Shown: positions 14,589-22,191 of the stretch, piece after piece
How positions within the stretch are numbered: position 1 is the first letter of the stretch
How the letters are laid out: each line of letters begins with the position of its first letter
Assembly (NCBI GenBank): GCA_964398885.1
Contig: CAYNOU010000037.1
Location: forward strand, 1 to 24,323
From: JAGMCF01 sp964398885
GTDB taxonomy: Bacteria > Cloacimonadota > Cloacimonadia > JGIOTU-2
Length of the DNA: 24,323 bases
Direction: 5' to 3'
Position numbers and translations under genes: made by a program
Notes under the pieces: generated by a model
What the model was told of the DNA's origin: nothing
The model's input: the letters and a program-made list of their open reading frames with translations, nothing else
Databases searched by the model: none

Positions 14589-15476
14589 TCATTTTTTACT
14601 CAAATCTTTCGTAGAACTTGCAATCTCCCATTTATATGGATTTTTCTTTAATATTTTAAAATCATACCAGCCTAAAAATCTTCCCAAAACTTCCAAAAAT
14701 ATTGTAAACATAATTTTTGTATCTTTAACTATATTTAGTGAAAGTTCTTTGATAGTTAGTTTAATAATCAAGCCTGATTTCTGGGTGACGACTTTATAAT
14801 TTTGATTCTTTTCCAACCAGAGATGTCCAGCATAAATGCGGCGACGTTGTTTCAAAAAGTCACCTACATTTTCTGGACCTTTATTATGAACAATCGCTTC
14901 AGGAATATATTTTTTTTCTAATCCATAATTTCTGATAATCGCTTCAATGCTTGCCTCATCAACAGGGCTGTGTTCTGGAATTTCTTTTACTAAATTTCGG
15001 AAGGCGACCATCTCTCCAAGTTTTGGCGAAATCATTGCCATTTTATGATGAAGTCTCCAGAGCATACAAACAGCAAAGCCGATAAAACTTCTGGGGTTAT
15101 TTATTGGCTCTGGCCTGCCACCAGTCATCCCAATTTTTTTATCAAGAAATGGTGTAATAAGCTTTTCAATGGTGTCTTTGGCAGGGATGGTATCGGCACT
15201 TTCTATTATCAGTATATCACTCTTTGCTTCTCTAAGAAAAATATTTATAGCTGAGGATTTTCCTTTTCGCTCTTCTTGAACAATTAATTTAATTTTTGGG
15301 TTTTTACTTGCGAATTCTCTGACAATATCATCTGTTCTATCTGTGGAATTGCTTGAGACAACGATAACTTCTTCAATAGAAATTTGATTCAAATTTTGAT
15401 TTTCAACAGCATTAAGAAGTTGACCAATATTTTTCTCTTCATTATAAGCAAAAATACCCAGACTACACTTTATCAT
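14589..15476 (-). CDS. family 2 (GT-A) glycosyltransferase
   Basis: An enzyme of 295 residues from the chosen start at 15476, which is preceded by AAGGATA; the longer frame adds nine residues inside nusB. The N-terminus SLGIFAYNEEKNIGQLLNAV (5-24) is the sugar-nucleotide-binding strand and helix of GT2 enzymes. EVIVVSSNSTDRTDDI and the metal-site region IIESADT (~90-96; SAD instead of the usual DxD) follow, then PVDEASIEA and KQRRRIYAGH near the acceptor side. No clear transmembrane segment is present; the C-terminus has a hydrophobic helix (IMFTIFLEVLGRFLGW) that could rest on the membrane. It overlaps nusB by 14 bp. The sugar and acceptor cannot be told. Its 3' end recurs twice downstream. 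Confidence 0.83.
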   Translation of the reverse strand: MIKCSLGIFAYNEEKNIGQLLNAVENQNLNQISIEEVIVVSSNSTDRTDDIVREFASKNPKIKLIVQEERKGKSSAINIFLREAKSDILIIESADTIPAKDTIEKLITPFLDKKIGMTGGRPEPINNPRSFIGFAVCMLWRLHHKMAMISPKLGEMVAFRNLVKEIPEHSPVDEASIEAIIRNYGLEKKYIPEAIVHNKGPENVGDFLKQRRRIYAGHLWLEKNQNYKVVTQKSGLIIKLTIKELSLNIVKDTKIMFTIFLEVLGRFLGWYDFKILKKNPYKWEIASSTKDLSKK

Positions 15477-15915
15477 TTGTATCCTTGCGATGCATAATTG
15501 CATCCAATATGCCGTTTATAAACTTACCCGACTTCTCTCCGCTGAATTTCTTGGCTATCTCAATTGCTTCATTGATAATAACCTTGCTATCGGTTTCAGT
15601 GAACTCCATTTCCATTATTGCCATTCGTAAGATACTTTTATCCAGAATCGCTATTCTATTGAAATCCCAATGCTCTGAAAATTGTTTAATTAAGTCATCA
15701 ATTGTTTCTAAGTGATTGTATGTATTTTCAATAAGGAAGTAGCTAAACTCTTTCTGTGAGTTAGAGAGTGCCTTATCATTAAAAGCAATGACTTGGGCAA
15801 GCTTTTCATTAATGAAATCAGAGATTTTGGCGGAAGTTTCCAAACACTCTGGTGTTAAATAGAGTGCATATAAAGTTTGAACAGCGATTTCTCTCGCTTC
15901 TCTACGAAGTCCCAT
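15463..15915 (-). CDS. nusB: transcription antitermination factor NusB
   Basis: A 150-residue all-helical protein with the NusB hallmarks: RREAREIAVQTLYAL at the N-terminus, and ILDKSILRMAIMEMEF and VIINEAIEIAKKFSGEKSGKFINGIL in the C-terminal half. NusB binds the boxA RNA element with NusE (ribosomal protein S10) and keeps RNA polymerase going on rRNA operons. The gene starts 15 bp after ribH; the ribH-nusB order is common in bacteria. The 3' end overlaps the glycosyltransferase. Confidence 0.95.
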   Translation of the reverse strand: MGLRREAREIAVQTLYALYLTPECLETSAKISDFINEKLAQVIAFNDKALSNSQKEFSYFLIENTYNHLETIDDLIKQFSEHWDFNRIAILDKSILRMAIMEMEFTETDSKVIINEAIEIAKKFSGEKSGKFINGILDAIMHRKDTNDKV

Positions 15916-15930
15916 TCTATCTGTGTCTAT

Positions 15931-16395
15931 TTACAGCTTCTCTATCAGGTTAACCATTTCAATGGCAGACAAAGCAGCATCCCAACCTTTATTCCCGGCT
16001 TTGGTTCCAGCTCGCTCTAATGCTTGCTCAATCGTGTCTGTAGTTAAAACTCCAAATATAACAGGGATTTTACTTTTTAAAGCAACCTGGGCTATTCCTT
16101 TACTAACTTCAGAACTGATATATTCAAAATGAGGTGTATCACCTCTGATAACTGCACCAACACAGATTACAGCGTCATACTTATCTGAATCCGTCAATTT
16201 TTGGGCAACAGAAGGAATCTCAAATGCTCCAGGTACCCAGATAAGTGTAATATTTTTCTCATCTGCCTTATGCCTTTTCAAACAATCTAGAGCACCATCA
16301 ATTAATTTTTGGGAGACAAGTTCATTAAAACGGCTGGCAACAATTGCAAAGCTCTTATTTTCAGCAATATATTTGCCTTCAACTATATTATACAT
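15931..16395 (-). CDS. ribH: 6,7-dimethyl-8-ribityllumazine synthase
   Basis: A 154-residue enzyme of riboflavin synthesis that joins 5-amino-6-ribitylaminouracil and dihydroxybutanone phosphate to form lumazine. Conserved segments are VASRFNELVSQKLIDGA (19-35), WVPGAFEIP (53-61), VGAVIRGDTPHFEYIS with the catalytic histidine H89, FGVLTTDT, and RAGTKAGNKG. A strong ribosome binding site, GGAGGAAAG, precedes the ATG. It is first in an operon with nusB. No other rib genes or FMN riboswitch are visible in the window. Confidence 0.96.
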   Translation of the reverse strand: MYNIVEGKYIAENKSFAIVASRFNELVSQKLIDGALDCLKRHKADEKNITLIWVPGAFEIPSVAQKLTDSDKYDAVICVGAVIRGDTPHFEYISSEVSKGIAQVALKSKIPVIFGVLTTDTIEQALERAGTKAGNKGWDAALSAIEMVNLIEKL

Positions 16396-16439
16396 CTTTC
16401 CTCCAGTCTGTTTTTATAGAAATATTGACATTTATTTCC

Positions 16440-16469
16440 TTTGTAGATTTATTAATTTTATATTGTCAA
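16440..16469 (-). promoter_or_regulatory. candidate sigma-70-type promoter of ribH-nusB
   Basis: On the minus strand a perfect -35 box TTGACA (plus 16464-16469) is followed by an 18-bp spacer and TACAAA (plus 16440-16445) as a weak -10 box, about 45 bp upstream of the ribH start. Confidence 0.4.
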
Positions 16470-16476
16470 TAAAAAA

Positions 16477-16595
16477 ATTCGGTGGACGTCAATCGGTTGC
16501 GCAACTCGAAACGGTCTACGGTTAACGGATTTCGTTCCGGTTAGCGTTCAACGGAAGACGATTCGAGCAGCGCAACCGTAAACCGTATGCCGAAT
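16477..16595. repeat. large imperfect hairpin repeat E1
   Basis: A 119-bp imperfect palindrome starting ATTCGG and ending CCGAAT. The left arm contains GGTTGCGC-AACTCGAAACGG and the right arm, read in reverse complement, GGTTGCGC-TGCTCGAATCG. It ends 14 bp before the four-helix-bundle gene, directly ahead of its ribosome binding site. It shares CGGTTAACGGATTTCG and CGCAACCGTA with repeat E2 on the other side of that gene. It is much more GC-rich than the surroundings. Confidence 0.8.
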
Positions 16596-16609
16596 AAAGA
16601 AAGGAATAC

Positions 16610-17014
16610 ATGGAAAAGAAGCCAATAAGAAGTTTTCATGATTTAGATGTTTATCAAAATTCTTATGAAGCTATGCTTATTGTTTTTAATCAAGTGTTAC
16701 CTAAACTTCCAAAAGAAGAAAAATACGACTTAATTGACCAATTACGGAGATCCAGTAAAGCAATTCCTCGTCTTATTGCAGAAGGGCATTCAAAAAGGCA
16801 CCAGAAAAAAGGTTTTCAAAAATATATAGCTGATGCAATGGCTGAGTCTAATGAAACTATAGTTTCTCTGTGCCAAGCAAAAGACCTTTATGGCAACCAA
16901 CTTGACATTGATGTGTGTAAGAAATTAATCGACAATTATGATAAAATTAGCAGGCAATTATATAAACTGGGAGTTGCTTGGGAGGGATTTAATGAAAGAA
17001 AGACGAACATGTAA
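16610..17014 (+). CDS. four-helix-bundle (S23/IVP family) protein
   Basis: A 134-residue, almost fully helical protein of the family first seen inside 23S rRNA intervening sequences and related in fold to the Avd accessory protein of diversity-generating retroelements. The N-terminal SFHDLDVYQNSYEAMLIV and QLRRSSKAIPRLIAEGHSKR are family marks (residues 9-26, 44-63). The cellular role of free-standing members is unknown. AAAGGAATAC precedes the ATG. The gene is alone between two related hairpin repeats in the same orientation, which suggests that gene plus hairpin has moved as a unit. No reverse transcriptase or rRNA gene is nearby. Confidence 0.85.
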   Translation: MEKKPIRSFHDLDVYQNSYEAMLIVFNQVLPKLPKEEKYDLIDQLRRSSKAIPRLIAEGHSKRHQKKGFQKYIADAMAESNETIVSLCQAKDLYGNQLDIDVCKKLIDNYDKISRQLYKLGVAWEGFNERKTNM

Positions 17015-17026
17015 GAAGGTTATCAT

Positions 17027-17126
17027 CTATCGGTTGCGAAGCTGGAATCGGTAAACGGTTAACGGATTTCGGCTCGTATGACGGAATACGGTCGCCGAAA
17101 CGAGCCGCGCAACCGTATAACGATAG
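17027..17126. repeat. large imperfect hairpin repeat E2
   Basis: A 100-bp imperfect palindrome from CTATCGGTTGCG to CGCAACCGTATAACGATAG. It is related to E1 by CGGTTAACGGATTTCG near the left arm and CGCAACCGTA in the right arm, while the rest differs but keeps the pairing. It ends 15 bp before the phoH-like start; CCGAAAAGGAGAGGT, carrying the ribosome binding site, fills the gap. Confidence 0.8.
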
Positions 17127-17141
17127 CCGAAAAGGAGAGGT

Positions 17142-18482
17142 ATGGAAAAAATCTATGTTCTGGATACAAATGTCCTAATTCATGACCCTAACGCTATGTT
17201 TGCGTATAAAAATGCAAAAGTTGTTATTCCAATAACTGTTATTGAAGAGATTGATAACTTTAAAAAGGGCCTGGATGAGAAAAGCAGAAATGCAAGACAG
17301 GTTAGCAGATTGTTAGACAAATTGCGTGAGCAGAATTCATTATCAAAAGGCGTAAAATTAGATAATGGTTCCACTCTACAGGTTTCTCTTGCACATAAAA
17401 TTTCAGATGATATAGAAGATATTCTAATAACTGATGAGAATGACAATCTCATTATTGGCACTGCATATCATCTGCACAAAAAGAATCCTCATAATGAAGT
17501 TATTATGGTCTCAAAGGACTCAAATGTTAGAATTAAAGCTGACGCTATTGGGCTAAAAGCAATTAACTATGAACAGGAAACTGTTAATTTTGAAGAATTG
17601 TATACAGGAATTTTGAGATATGAAACTACTGCTGAAAAGATTGAAGAATTCAAGGAAAAGGGAAGAATGAAAAATACATTTGGTCTCCAGTGTTACAATC
17701 AATTTATTTTGATATTTGAGAAGAAAAGATTTTCTAATCACATAATTGCTAAATACCACAAAGATGAAAATGTTATACTTCCTTTAAGTTATTATAATAA
17801 AAACTCTATATGGGGCATTCAGGCATTGAATCCTGAGCAGGAGGCTTCTTTTGAGATTCTTCTGGATGATAATATAAAAATCGTTTCACTTATTGGAATC
17901 GCAGGTACAGGAAAGACACTTCTTGCGCTTGCTGCTGGATTGAGAAAAGTTATTGAAGAGGAAAAATATACAAGATTAGTTGTAACTCGTCCTATTTTCC
18001 CGCTCGGGAAAGATATTGGATATCTGCCTGGAACTAAAAAAGAAAAGTACAATCCATGGATGCAACCAATATATGATAATATGGAAATTCTACTACATAG
18101 CCATGAAAAACAAAAATCGGAAAAGAATAAATTCGGAAAACGAAGTTCATCTCTTGATGAATTTATGGATTATGGTTTTATTGAACTTGAACCTTTGACA
18201 TATATTCGTGGACGAAGCCTGCCAGACCAATTTATGATTGTTGATGAAGCCCAAAATCTTACTCCACATGAGATGAAAACAATTATTACCAGAGCTGGAG
18301 ATAGTACAAAGGTAGTCCTTACAGGCGACCCATATCAGATTGATATTCCATATCTGGACTCAGAAAGCAATGGATTAAGTGTTGTAGTTGAAAAATTTAA
18401 GGATGAGAAACTCTCTGGTCATGTCACGCTTATCAAAGGTGAAAGGTCTGTGCTCGCTGAAATGGCAGCGAAGTATTTATAG
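17142..18482 (+). CDS. PIN-PhoH (YlaK/PhoH2-like) RNA helicase-nuclease
   Basis: A 446-residue two-domain protein. Residues ~1-145 form a PIN nuclease domain: VLDTNVLIHDP with D8, VIEEIDNFKKG (E35/E36) and ITDENDNLII (D98/D101). Residues ~225-446 form the PhoH ATPase with Walker A GIAGTGKT (252-259), VTRPIFPLGKDIGYLPG, Walker B MIVDEAQNLTP and LTGDPYQID. In studied PhoH2-type proteins the ATPase unwinds RNA and the PIN domain cuts it. Length and motifs are as usual for the family, with nothing missing. GGAG precedes the ATG. Hairpin E2 lies immediately upstream and may affect mRNA stability or translation; that is inference. Confidence 0.93.
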   Translation: MEKIYVLDTNVLIHDPNAMFAYKNAKVVIPITVIEEIDNFKKGLDEKSRNARQVSRLLDKLREQNSLSKGVKLDNGSTLQVSLAHKISDDIEDILITDENDNLIIGTAYHLHKKNPHNEVIMVSKDSNVRIKADAIGLKAINYEQETVNFEELYTGILRYETTAEKIEEFKEKGRMKNTFGLQCYNQFILIFEKKRFSNHIIAKYHKDENVILPLSYYNKNSIWGIQALNPEQEASFEILLDDNIKIVSLIGIAGTGKTLLALAAGLRKVIEEEKYTRLVVTRPIFPLGKDIGYLPGTKKEKYNPWMQPIYDNMEILLHSHEKQKSEKNKFGKRSSSLDEFMDYGFIELEPLTYIRGRSLPDQFMIVDEAQNLTPHEMKTIITRAGDSTKVVLTGDPYQIDIPYLDSESNGLSVVVEKFKDEKLSGHVTLIKGERSVLAEMAAKYL

Positions 18483-18692
18483 AAACTTGTCCGCCAGAGG
18501 CGTCCAAAGGATCTGCCTTCGGCATGAGATCTGTCCTCGCTTCCGCTGGGATGGCAGAAAATTTGAAACTGGAAACTTGGGAAACAAATAGATAGTATGG
18601 AAGCAATATTTCGTTTATTTTCAAGTTAAGCAAAATACTAAAAGAGAAAGGCAATATTATGAATTCATCGGATACACAAAAGTGATTACTAT
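18483..18692. other. intergenic stretch with small hairpins
   Basis: No gene is seen here. It holds GC-richer hairpin-like DNA just after phoH: TGTCCGCC-AGA-GGCG near 18489 and GATCT-GCCTTCGGC-ATGAGATC near 18510-18531. These resemble the TCCGCC/GGCGGA palindromes at 18995-19009 and 23973-23990. No run of T follows, so a terminator role is unproven. Confidence 0.5.
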
Positions 18693-18846
18693 ATGAGATC
18701 TGCAAAATGAACAATTTTACTTCATCTGTCATTCCCGTGAAACTTGTTCTCAACTTGATTGAGGAACGGGAATCCAATTAAATAAAGGGTTTTGGATTCC
18801 GCATCAAGTGCGGAATGACAAGCAAATGGTATTTTGCATATCTCAT
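18693..18846. mobile_element. MITE-like element with 10-bp target duplication
   Basis: A 154-bp non-coding element with terminal inverted repeats ATGAGATCTGCAAAAT / ATGAGATATGCAAAAT (15 of 16 matched). It is flanked on both sides by the direct repeat TGATTACTAT (18683-18692 and 18847-18856), as left by a transposition event. The inside is made of two palindromes of the TTCC/GGAA family (CATTCCCGT ... ACGGGAATCC and GGATTCCGCA-tcaag-TGCGGAATGAC). It has no open frame and would depend on a transposase elsewhere. Confidence 0.72.
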
Positions 18847-18964
18847 TGATTACTATAATAAAGGAGTTTTGCTTATTAAAAATCATAATTAAGAAAATTG
18901 AATGGAGAGATAGCTGGACGCGCGAAGTAAGAATCTATGAGACACCTCAAGAATGAGCAGTGAT

Positions 18965-19009
18965 ACAAGTATCAAGTATTCCACCAGAGGTGGATCCGCC
19001 TTTGGCGGA
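18965..19009. repeat. cluster of short perfect hairpins
   Basis: Three adjacent palindromes lie here or just before: TGATAC-aa-GTATCA (18961-18974), CCACC-aga-GGTGG (18981-18993) and TCCGCC-ttt-GGCGGA (18995-19009). The function is unknown. The last is related to hairpins after phoH and before the THEP1-like gene. Confidence 0.6.
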
Positions 19010-19044
19010 CAAGTTTCAAGCATCAAGGTAGTGTAACATAAATT

Positions 19045-19158
19045 ATGAAAGATTATGATAAAAAGAAGTCGCGTTTACGAAACGAGCTTGGTGTAACTTT
19101 TTTGACTGGAGTAATTGATGAAACGTTCATCCCGACAAGTAGAGACAAAGCAGAATGA
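19045..19158 (+). CDS. possible 37-residue peptide or gene remnant
   Basis: ATG to TGA encodes a charged 37-residue peptide containing KKSRLRNELGVTFLTGVIDE and then TFIPTSRDKAE. The composition looks protein-like, with balanced charge and few rare residues, but there is no clear ribosome binding site, and I do not recognise the family. It may be the broken end of a larger gene in this repeat-rich region. Confidence 0.25.
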   Translation: MKDYDKKKSRLRNELGVTFLTGVIDETFIPTSRDKAE

Positions 19159-19172
19159 AAATGGCATGTAAG

Positions 19173-19264
19173 CATTCCCAATCCCCAATTCAATTGGGGA
19201 GGGCTTGGGAATGAGAGGTTATATTTATTTTCTTTGTGTCTTTGTGCCTTTGTGCCTTTGTGGC
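19173..19264. repeat. nested palindrome and CTTTGTG minisatellite
   Basis: A nested palindrome (19173-19213) has an outer stem CATTCCCAA/TTGGGAATG and an inner stem CCCCAATT/AATTGGGG. It is followed at 19231-19264 by four tandem copies of a 7-9 bp unit around CTTTGTGC. Both lie upstream of citF and belong to typical intergenic repeat types. From here to 19410 I see only an AT-rich leader. Confidence 0.65.
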
Positions 19265-19410
19265 GAAAGGATTTTCAGATGAAAAATCAGTAAATTGCAT
19301 AGCTAAAGAGAGGAGAATGCTCGCCTCATCTTACCTTACTTGTATAATGTTAATTAAAAATAATCTTATCAAAAAATGTCATAGCACCTTATCAAAATAT
19401 AGGAGACGTA

Positions 19411-20955
19411 ATGAAATTTACAAAAAATGCAGTTGGAAGATTAATTCCTGATGAGATTGAAGGAAGAAAATTACGACCATTTCAAGGAGCTTTTGTTGAT
19501 AATGGAGGTGGCAAAAGAGCAGCGCCTCCAATCCCAGTTAGTAAGCCAGGAGATAAAAAATTGCTCTCATCACTCAAAGAAGCAATAGAAGCGGTTGGGC
19601 TCAAAGATGGAATGACAATCAGTTTTCATCATCATCTGCGTAATGGTGATTTTGTGGTTAATATGGTAGTGAATGAAATTGCAAAAATGGGGATTAAAGG
19701 ACTCACTTTATTCCCTTCTGCTTTATTTCCTGTCCACGAACCACTGATTGAACATATCAAAACTGGTGTAATCAGAAATATTCAAGGAAGTATGAATGGA
19801 CCTATTGGTAATTTCGTATCTCATGGTGGAATGCCAACTGTTGCGGTTTTGCGAACTCATGGTGGAAGAGTAAGAGCAGTTGAAGATGGAGATGTCCACA
19901 TAGATGTTGCATTTATTGCTGCACCAAGCTCAGATGATTACGGTAATGCTAACGGCGTTGATGGACCTTCTGCTTGTGGACCTCTTGCCTATTCTGCAAT
20001 TGACTGGCAATATGCTGATAAAGTTGTGATAATAACTGATAATTTGTTACCATACCCACTTGTGCCTTTCTCTGTGCCTGCTACACATGTTGACTATGTA
20101 GTAAAAGTAGACCGTATTGGTGATCCCGAATTGATCGTTTCTGGAACAACACGAATAACACGGTCACCGACTCGTTTGAAAATCGCTCAAATGGCTGCAC
20201 AATTTATCAAAGAGTCTCCATACTTCAAGAATGGATTTTCATTCCAAACTGGTGCTGGCGGAATCTCGCTTGCTATTACAAAAATCCTTGCAGATATTAT
20301 GCGAAAGGAAAAGGTCAAAGCAAGATTTATAAACGGCGGAGTTACTAAATTTGCTGTTGAAATGCTTCACCAAGGTTTAATAGATGTTCTTTATGATGGT
20401 CAGGTATTTGATACTGAAGCAATAGAGTCATTCAAAAATGACCTTTATCATGCCGAAACACCGATGACAATGTACGCAAACTATCACAGCAAAGGCTGTC
20501 TGGTAAATCGTCAGGATATTGGATTTTTAGGCGCCACAGAAATTGATGTTGATTTTAATGTGAATGTAAACACACATTCTGATGGGTTGCTCTTGCATGG
20601 TATTGGTGGGCATACCGATGTGGCGGCTGGAGCAAAGTTAGCAATGATTGTGGTACCATCTTACAGAAATAGAGTACCTATTATTAAAGACGAAGTTACG
20701 ACAATTTCCACTCCATGTGAAACTATTGATGTAATGGTTTGTGAAAGAGGAATTGCTATAAATCCCAGAAGGAAAGACCTGATTGAGCATTTCAAGAATT
20801 CAAAGCTTCCGATTAGAGATATACAAGATATTAAGAAAGAAGTTGAAGAAATTACTGGGATTCCAGAAAAACCAAAATTCAAAGATAGAATTGTTGCTCT
20901 TATTGAATACCGTGATGGAACGATTCTGGATGTTGTCCGTGAGGTTGATGAATAG
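19411..20955 (+). CDS. citF: citrate lyase alpha subunit (citrate CoA/ACP-transferase)
   Basis: A 514-residue protein matching CitF along its length. It transfers the acyl-carrier thioester to citrate, making citryl-ACP for cleavage by CitE to acetyl-ACP and oxaloacetate. Visible family segments include ISFHHHLRNGDFVVNMV (~70-86), ALFPVHEPLIEHIKTGVI, GNFVSHGGMPTVAVLRTHGG, AAPSSDDYGNANGVDGPSACG, FSFQTGAGGISLAITK and the C-terminal CERGIAINPRRKDL. GGAGACGTA precedes the ATG. CitD, CitE and the prosthetic-group enzymes are not in the window, so either they lie elsewhere or the protein acts alone as a CoA-transferase. The upstream region is repeat-rich; no clear promoter was found. Confidence 0.93.
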   Translation: MKFTKNAVGRLIPDEIEGRKLRPFQGAFVDNGGGKRAAPPIPVSKPGDKKLLSSLKEAIEAVGLKDGMTISFHHHLRNGDFVVNMVVNEIAKMGIKGLTLFPSALFPVHEPLIEHIKTGVIRNIQGSMNGPIGNFVSHGGMPTVAVLRTHGGRVRAVEDGDVHIDVAFIAAPSSDDYGNANGVDGPSACGPLAYSAIDWQYADKVVIITDNLLPYPLVPFSVPATHVDYVVKVDRIGDPELIVSGTTRITRSPTRLKIAQMAAQFIKESPYFKNGFSFQTGAGGISLAITKILADIMRKEKVKARFINGGVTKFAVEMLHQGLIDVLYDGQVFDTEAIESFKNDLYHAETPMTMYANYHSKGCLVNRQDIGFLGATEIDVDFNVNVNTHSDGLLLHGIGGHTDVAAGAKLAMIVVPSYRNRVPIIKDEVTTISTPCETIDVMVCERGIAINPRRKDLIEHFKNSKLPIRDIQDIKKEVEEITGIPEKPKFKDRIVALIEYRDGTILDVVREVDE

Positions 20956-21003
20956 AGAGGAGATAATCCTACCTCTCCAGACAGAGTCAGAATGCCGGGT
21001 AAT

Positions 21004-21055
21004 GCGTCACGGAATGGTCCGTGACGCCCCAAGGATGGAAATGGTCCGTGACGCC
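21004..21055. repeat. hairpin GCGTCACGGA/TCCGTGACGC plus a third arm
   Basis: A perfect 10-bp stem with ATGG loop (21004-21027), followed by an extra TCCGTGACGCC arm at 21045-21055 that could pair instead with the first arm. It lies ~50 bp after citF in a GC-richer patch. It could shield the mRNA end, but lacks a T-run. The rest of 20956-21191 holds no gene that I can support. Confidence 0.6.
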
Positions 21056-21191
21056 ATTGTGGGTTAACTGTCAGCGGTGGGTTCAATAGCCCAGCCTCTT
21101 CATTGCTGGGTATAGAGAGAAGAACCGGAATGGAGAGGACGTTCACGCCCTTTTCTAGTCCTACTTTTCTTCGTGCTTTCGTAGTATATAA

Positions 21192-22169
21192 TTATATTGC
21201 CCCGCCTAAATCTTCTTCATCTGTATTTATATTAATCTTCATTTTAGGCAGTTCTTCTAAATTTTTTAGAGAATCCAGTTTATCCAACTTCTCCAGTTTT
21301 TTAAGTCCTTCAAGAAAATTCTTTAAATTAAAATGCAACTTTTCATTTTCATCATCAATATAAATATTAAAGCCATCAAAAGAGATTTCAACCTTCTCAG
21401 TATTTAGTGTATCATCATCTTTATATTTGTAAACGAAAACTGACTTTGGCTTATTAAAAAACCGTTCAAAATCAAAATCGTGAAAACCAATTTCTTTTTC
21501 GCCTAATTTAACATTATATGTTTTCTTATCACCAGAATGAAATACAAGCACTTCTATTTCCTGTTCAGGTTCAAAATTATATAACATTTTAGAAAGTTGG
21601 TCAGAAGTATACACCTTATCCTTTTCAATTTCCATTATTACATCATCGGCTTCAATGCCTGCTTTTTCAGCAGGTCCATCATCAACAACTTCTTTAATCA
21701 ATACACCATAATTCTCATCCAGACCAATCTCTTCATAATCTTCATCTGACAGGTCTTCTAAATAAACACCTAAATATGCTTTGGTTTCCTCTCCAAACAA
21801 CCCTTTTCTCTTACCCAATATGACTTTAAAGGTTTTATCTTTACCATCTCTAAGTATTTTAATTTTTATAACCTGTTCTGGTTCATAATTTGAAAGCATT
21901 TTCATAACTTGATCATGAGTATAGACTTTTTCTCCATTAATCTCTAATATAACATCTTTACTTTTCAAACCTGCTTCTTTTGCAGGACTATCTTTAACCA
22001 CTTTTTGTATCAGTACTCCATAATGACCTTTAATCTCATATTTAGATTCAGGTATGTCGCTCAGATAGACTCCCAAATAGGCTTTAGACTTTGCAGATAG
22101 TGGTGTAACCAATACAAGCATTGAAATTAATCCAATTAAGAGAATTGGAATTTGTTTTTTTGTTTTCAT
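21192..22169 (-). CDS. secreted tandem-PDZ protein
   Basis: A 325-residue protein from the chosen start at 22169, where AGGAGGAAG and a signal peptide (MKTKKQIPILLIGL to TPLSA, cleavage near residue 26) are found; the longer frame would overlap the upstream gene. It holds two similar PDZ domains, ~31-120 and ~131-223, both with YLGVYL, a GVLI carboxylate-binding-type strand, SPAKEAGL / GPAEKAGI and VILEI / VIMEI. The C-terminal ~100 residues are charged, with a leucine-rich helical stretch (LEGLKKLEKLDKLDSLKNL). There is no protease domain, unlike HtrA/DegP. It follows the sigma and anti-sigma-like genes, so it is probably a periplasmic sensor or binding partner in envelope stress; this role is inferred from context. 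Confidence 0.82.
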   Translation of the reverse strand: MKTKKQIPILLIGLISMLVLVTPLSAKSKAYLGVYLSDIPESKYEIKGHYGVLIQKVVKDSPAKEAGLKSKDVILEINGEKVYTHDQVMKMLSNYEPEQVIKIKILRDGKDKTFKVILGKRKGLFGEETKAYLGVYLEDLSDEDYEEIGLDENYGVLIKEVVDDGPAEKAGIEADDVIMEIEKDKVYTSDQLSKMLYNFEPEQEIEVLVFHSGDKKTYNVKLGEKEIGFHDFDFERFFNKPKSVFVYKYKDDDTLNTEKVEISFDGFNIYIDDENEKLHFNLKNFLEGLKKLEKLDKLDSLKNLEELPKMKININTDEEDLGGAI

Positions 22170-22191
22170 TTTTTCTTCCTCCTGTAATTCT

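Noticed and set aside
16610..17014. Avd-like protein as part of a diversity-generating retroelement
   Set aside because: No reverse transcriptase, template/variable repeat pair or C-type lectin target gene is visible; the protein fits the general S23/IVP family.
18433..18777. 114-codon minus-strand frame after phoH
   Set aside because: It spans the phoH end, hairpins and half of the MITE-like element, with no protein-like pattern.
20661..21146. 161-codon minus-strand frame over the end of citF
   Set aside because: Antisense to a clear citF reading frame, no domain, and runs into the hairpin repeats.
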